Shown here piece by piece: positions 61,020 through 64,000 of a DNA stretch of 64,000 nt. The stretch is from Mediterraneibacter catenae. GTDB lineage: Bacteria; Bacillota; Clostridia; Lachnospirales; Lachnospiraceae. Position numbers and translations under genes: made by a program. The DNA lies in assembly GCF_008691045.1 (NCBI RefSeq), contig NZ_VMSO01000003.1, forward strand, positions 62,001 through 126,000, written 5' to 3'. Below the pieces are notes generated by a model that had not been told where the DNA came from, did no database searches, and saw only the letters and a list, made by a program, of their open reading frames with translations. Each line of letters opens with the position of its first letter. Position 1 is the first letter of the stretch.

Positions 61020-61066
61020 GGTGTTGCGGACGGACGCTAGAGTTTTGCTAAGAAATAATCCGGTCG

Positions 61067-61095
61067 TTGACACGCCGGCGGTCGGATGTTATATT
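61067..61095 (+). promoter_or_regulatory. Promoter of the phosphate transporter operon
   Basis: A perfect TTGACA (61067-61072), a 17-bp spacer and TATATT (61090-61095) are present. The transcript leader of about 115 nt contains two hairpins. Confidence 0.8.
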
Positions 61096-61118
61096 TAGGT
61101 TAATTTTGTGTAAAGTAT

Positions 61119-61176
61119 CCGGCAAAATCCTGCCGGTATTTTTATGCAGAATCCGGAATACGTAAAAGTATTCCGG
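61119..61176 (+). promoter_or_regulatory. Two leader hairpins before the phosphate transporter
   Basis: CCGGCA-aaatcc-TGCCGG (61119-61136) is followed by TATTTTTA, like a small terminator. Then CCGGAATAC-gtaaaa-GTATTCCGG (61153-61176) forms a second perfect stem. Both carry CCGG ends and could pair alternatively with each other. This may be an attenuation leader; no known riboswitch motif is recognised. Confidence 0.55.
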
Positions 61177-61217
61177 TACAACTTAATATAGTAATTTACA
61201 GCAAAGAGGGAAAAAAT

Positions 61218-62270
61218 ATGGATGTTTCTTTTGCAGGATTCTGTCAGCAGGTATTTGCTAATCCTGTACTGATGGTGACAGTAGTGCTCACACTGGGGGT
61301 TATCTTTGTGAACGGCTGGACGGATGCGCCAAATGCCATTGCGACATGTATTGCCACAAGGTGCCTGAAAGTCAGAACGGCAATCATGATGAGTGCCGTG
61401 TTTAATTTCCTTGGCGTGCTCGTTATGACGCACATCAACAGTGCGGTCGCATCGACGATCAGTAACATGGTAGATTTCGGCGGACAAACAGATGAAGCGC
61501 TTATCGCTTTGTGTGCTGCGCTGTTTTCTATTGTTGTCTACAGTGTGGCTGCATCTGTGTTCGGGATACCGACAAGCGAAAGCCATAGCCTGATCGCGGG
61601 TCTTACAGGTGCTGCCATAGCGATCCACAACGGAGTCGGGGGAGTTAATTTTGATGAATGGGTAAAAGTCCTTTACGGTCTTGTGCTCAGTCTGGCGCTG
61701 GGATTCTTCATGGGATGGGTGATATGTAAGATTATTACGATATTCTGTGCGGCTATGGATCGCCGGAAAACTAACGGATTCTTCACCACGGCCCAGATTT
61801 TCGGAGCGGCGTTTATGAGTTTTATGCACGGCGCGCAGGATGGCCAGAAGTTTATCGGCGTTCTTTTTTTAGGAGTTGCATTCTGCAACGGTCAGAGCAG
61901 CGTGGAAGGTATGCTCATTCCCGTATGGCTTATGCTGCTGTGCAGCGTCGTCATGGGCGTCGGGACAAGTGTTGGCGGAGAGAAGATTATTAAATCTGTA
62001 GGGATGGATATGGTAAAACTGGAAAAATTCCAGGGATTTTCCGCAGATCTTGCGGGCGCGGTATGTCTGCTGCTTTCCAGTGTGTTCGGTATCCCGGTAT
62101 CAACGACACATACGAAGACGAGCGCGATTATGGGTGTGGGCGCCGTGAAACGGCTCTCTGCAATCAATTTCGGTGTTGTGAAGGACATGATGCTGACCTG
62201 GATCTTTACATTCCCGGGATGTGGCCTGATAAGTTTTGTGGTTGCGAAAATTTTTATTACGATTTTTTAG
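61218..62270 (+). CDS. pit: Inorganic phosphate transporter (PiT family)
   Basis: This 350-residue membrane protein of about ten helices carries the two PiT repeats: VNGWTDAPNAIATCIATR near residue 32 and SAVFGIPTSESHSLIAG-type sequence near 115. The second half has FMSFMHGAQDGQKFIGV and VFGIPVSTTHTKTSAIMGVG. It imports phosphate with cations at low affinity. The GAGGGAAAAAATATG start is supported by GAGGG. The DUF47/PhoU-like gene follows within 12 bases, the usual partner. Confidence 0.93.
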   Translation: MDVSFAGFCQQVFANPVLMVTVVLTLGVIFVNGWTDAPNAIATCIATRCLKVRTAIMMSAVFNFLGVLVMTHINSAVASTISNMVDFGGQTDEALIALCAALFSIVVYSVAASVFGIPTSESHSLIAGLTGAAIAIHNGVGGVNFDEWVKVLYGLVLSLALGFFMGWVICKIITIFCAAMDRRKTNGFFTTAQIFGAAFMSFMHGAQDGQKFIGVLFLGVAFCNGQSSVEGMLIPVWLMLLCSVVMGVGTSVGGEKIIKSVGMDMVKLEKFQGFSADLAGAVCLLLSSVFGIPVSTTHTKTSAIMGVGAVKRLSAINFGVVKDMMLTWIFTFPGCGLISFVVAKIFITIF

Positions 62271-62282
62271 GAGGAAAAAACA

Positions 62283-62906
62283 GTGGCGAAGAAACAGGAT
62301 GCATTTTATTTTGAGAATTTCGTGGCATGTGCAGAGGATTCCTGCCGTGCGGCACAGATGTTAAAAGAAGCGCTTGAAAATTTCGAACCGGAGAGTCTAA
62401 AAGAACGGCTTGACAGTATCCATGAGGTAGAACACAGTGGAGATGCAAAAAAGCATGAGATGCTGGATCATCTGGCGAAAGAGTTCCTGCCTCCCATCGA
62501 GCGTGAGGATATCGTCTCCCTGAGTCAGAATATTGATAATGTAACGGATAAAGTAGAAGATGTCATGCTCAGGATATATATGAATAATGTACAGAAGATT
62601 GAGCCGAACGCACTGAAAATGACGGATGTGGTAATTCAGTGCTGTGGTGCGGTGAGAGATCTTCTTGTAGAGTTTAAAAATTTTAAACGCTCTAAAAATC
62701 TTAAACAGCTTGTAATCCGCATAAATGATCTGGAGGAAGAGGCTGATAAATTGTTTATGCAGAGTATAAGAGGACTCTATACAGAATCCGAAGATCCGAT
62801 CAGAGTTATCGCGTGGAGAGATATTTATATCTATCTTGAAAGATGTGCGGATGCATGCGAGCATGTGGCGGATGTGGTAGAGAGTGTGATTATGAAGAAT
62901 TCATAA
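62283..62906 (+). CDS. DUF47 family (PhoU-like) regulator of the phosphate transporter
   Basis: This 207-residue all-helical cytoplasmic protein has EHSGDAKKHEMLDHLAKEF near residue 50, EDIVSLSQNIDNVTDKVEDV, and a C-terminal YLERCADACEHVADVVES, the metal-site helices of DUF47/TIGR00153. Such proteins regulate the PiT transporter next to which they are encoded, perhaps by blocking excess uptake. The start is GTG 62283 behind AGGAGG (62269-62274). Confidence 0.92.
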   Translation: MAKKQDAFYFENFVACAEDSCRAAQMLKEALENFEPESLKERLDSIHEVEHSGDAKKHEMLDHLAKEFLPPIEREDIVSLSQNIDNVTDKVEDVMLRIYMNNVQKIEPNALKMTDVVIQCCGAVRDLLVEFKNFKRSKNLKQLVIRINDLEEEADKLFMQSIRGLYTESEDPIRVIAWRDIYIYLERCADACEHVADVVESVIMKNS

Positions 62907-62949
62907 CTGATTCGGACATATTGAGGAAAAAGAAGAGGTTATTATAACA

Positions 62950-62986
62950 GGAAGAACCGGCGGCAGAGTGACCGACCGGTTCTTCC
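62950..62986 (+). terminator. Intrinsic terminator after the phosphate operon
   Basis: GGAAGAACCGG pairs perfectly with CCGGTTCTTCC over a 15-base loop, followed by CAGTTTT. The rest of 62907-63120 is AT-rich with no gene; a TTGTAAACG stretch may hold the next promoter. Confidence 0.8.
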
Positions 62987-63120
62987 CAGTTTTATCTTGC
63001 ATTTTCAGTTAGCCTATACTACAATAAAAATGCCTTGTGAAATGCGATAAAACAATATTTTTATATATTTGTTGTAAACGAAAAAGTTTATTTAGATTGA
63101 AAGACAGGGGAGAGAAAGAA

Positions 63121-64000
63121 ATGAGTGAAAGTTACAAACCGCGTTCTCTTGTAGATATCATGAACGATGTTTTAAGTACGATTCGTGATTATTATGACTC
63201 GGAATACGCCTATTATATTGAGAAAGAACAGGGCGATATCGAGACAATCTATGAGTGGTGCGCCGAGAATGTTGAGTGGCAGCGCGATCGTCTGAAACTT
63301 CTGCCAGAAGACCAGCAGCCAAAGTGGATGAGGATGGAAATCACAGATACTACTTCAGATGATTACAGCGTGTTCAGACAGATCAGCGAGGATACGACAG
63401 CTATTCTGGCGGTTGCAGGGGTGCACCGGGGAGGATGTACACTGGATCTGATGAGAGCACTTCTCCCTTATATCCCGCAGGCAATCGCACTTCAGAAGAT
63501 GCAGAAGCAGCAGGAGTATCTCAGTTATCACGATGATCTGACAGGACTGTTGAACAGGAACAGTCTGGTGGATTATCTGGATCATGTAAATAACAAAGAA
63601 CTCAAGTCTCTTGGAGCGCTTTCTATTGATATTAACGGACTGAAAAATTTTAACAAAGAGTTCGGCCGGGATTATGGTGATGAGGTGATTATCCGCATTG
63701 GAGAAGTACTGCAGGAGTATTTCCATAGCGGAGAGGTCTACCGTCTGACGGGTGATCAGTATCTTGTCCTTGTGGAGAATACGACATATGAAGACTTTAC
63801 AAAGCAGATATATGCTGCCCATACCAAGCTTGACAATATCAGTCTCGGACTTGCATCAATGGGGTATGCCTGGGAGAAGGTAGATATTGATGTTGAGAAA
63901 CTGGTGAATAATGCGGAAGTCATGATGCGCGAGGAGAAGAAGAAATATTATAAAAACCTTAAAAGAGGACATCATGAACCTATTATCAAGAAGGATCTTC
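63121..64000 (+). CDS. Diguanylate-cyclase-like (GGDEF) protein, cut by window edge
   Basis: The frame is open from ATG 63121 to the window end (293 codons). The first 130 residues form a GAF-like sensor domain. From about 140 a GGDEF-fold domain follows: YHDDLTGLLNRNSLVDYL, LGALSIDINGLKNFN, and the active-site loop, which reads YRLTGDQYLVL. There the G-G-D/E-E-F motif is T-G-D-Q-Y, so cyclase activity is doubtful and it may bind GTP or only scaffold. The residues after 285 may lead into an EAL domain outside the window. GGGGAGAG precedes the ATG. Confidence 0.85.
   Translation, partial: MSESYKPRSLVDIMNDVLSTIRDYYDSEYAYYIEKEQGDIETIYEWCAENVEWQRDRLKLLPEDQQPKWMRMEITDTTSDDYSVFRQISEDTTAILAVAGVHRGGCTLDLMRALLPYIPQAIALQKMQKQQEYLSYHDDLTGLLNRNSLVDYLDHVNNKELKSLGALSIDINGLKNFNKEFGRDYGDEVIIRIGEVLQEYFHSGEVYRLTGDQYLVLVENTTYEDFTKQIYAAHTKLDNISLGLASMGYAWEKVDIDVEKLVNNAEVMMREEKKKYYKNLKRGHHEPIIKKDL

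Overview
This 64 kb window is ordinary bacterial chromosome of about 48-50% G+C. The gene repertoire points to an anaerobic gut Firmicute of the family Lachnospiraceae, in the range of Dorea, Faecalicatena or Clostridium scindens; the exact genus is an inference. The supporting signs are a CIRCE-controlled lon gene, a lysyl-tRNA synthetase with an extra C-terminal tRNA-binding domain, B12-dependent methyltransfer and propanediol dehydratase genes, PDTG-type surface anchoring, AGGAGG ribosome sites and strong sigma-A promoters. No tRNA, rRNA, CRISPR array, intact prophage or insertion sequence was seen.

Layout. 1-3.9 kb: truncated membrane protein, cardiolipin synthase, PPIase lipoprotein and aldose epimerase. 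3.9-9.4 kb: a TetR regulator diverges from a five-gene operon encoding an SCP2-domain protein, an alpha/beta hydrolase, a stand-alone condensation-type acyltransferase, an acyl carrier protein and an acyl-AMP ligase. Three palindromic boxes lie in its promoter region. This looks like a compact carrier-protein pathway of unknown product and is the most interesting accessory system here. 9.6-14 kb: housekeeping genes coaX, dusB, greA and lysS. 14-18.5 kb: a large surface protein and an ECF sigma / RsgI-like anti-sigma / secreted Cys-His protein operon. 18.6-21.7 kb: a two-component system and a flavodoxin. 21.8-25.7 kb: a Lon-like AAA+ protein without protease domain, convergent with a complete Lon. 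25.8-27.1 kb: a prion-like zinc-ribbon protein coupled to a small protein kinase.

27.2-31.6 kb: a corrinoid methyl-transfer set (MtaA-like methyltransferase, corrinoid protein, cobalamin riboswitch, corrinoid activator). It is followed by two decayed genes that meet at one junction near 32.2 kb, then a TPP-riboswitch-controlled thiT. 33.9-39.1 kb: a second two-component system, a MATE exporter and a membrane-anchored MutS-like ATPase. 39.2-44.7 kb: a coenzyme-B12 propanediol dehydratase operon with reactivase and adenosyltransferase, but without microcompartment shell genes in the window. 45-54 kb: an M20 amidohydrolase coupled to a MATE exporter, maf, a RelB/RelE-type toxin-antitoxin pair, a YgjP-type metallopeptidase, a polysaccharide deacetylase and two membrane proteins. 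54.1-60.8 kb: the complete F1Fo ATP synthase operon. 60.8-64 kb: an in-frame 81-bp repeat, a phosphate transporter with its DUF47 partner, and the start of a GGDEF protein.

B12 links two regions: the corrinoid methyltransferase set needs a methyl-carrying corrinoid, and the diol dehydratase needs adenosylcobalamin, which the encoded adenosyltransferase would supply. Functions are assigned from protein motifs read by eye; no database search was run.
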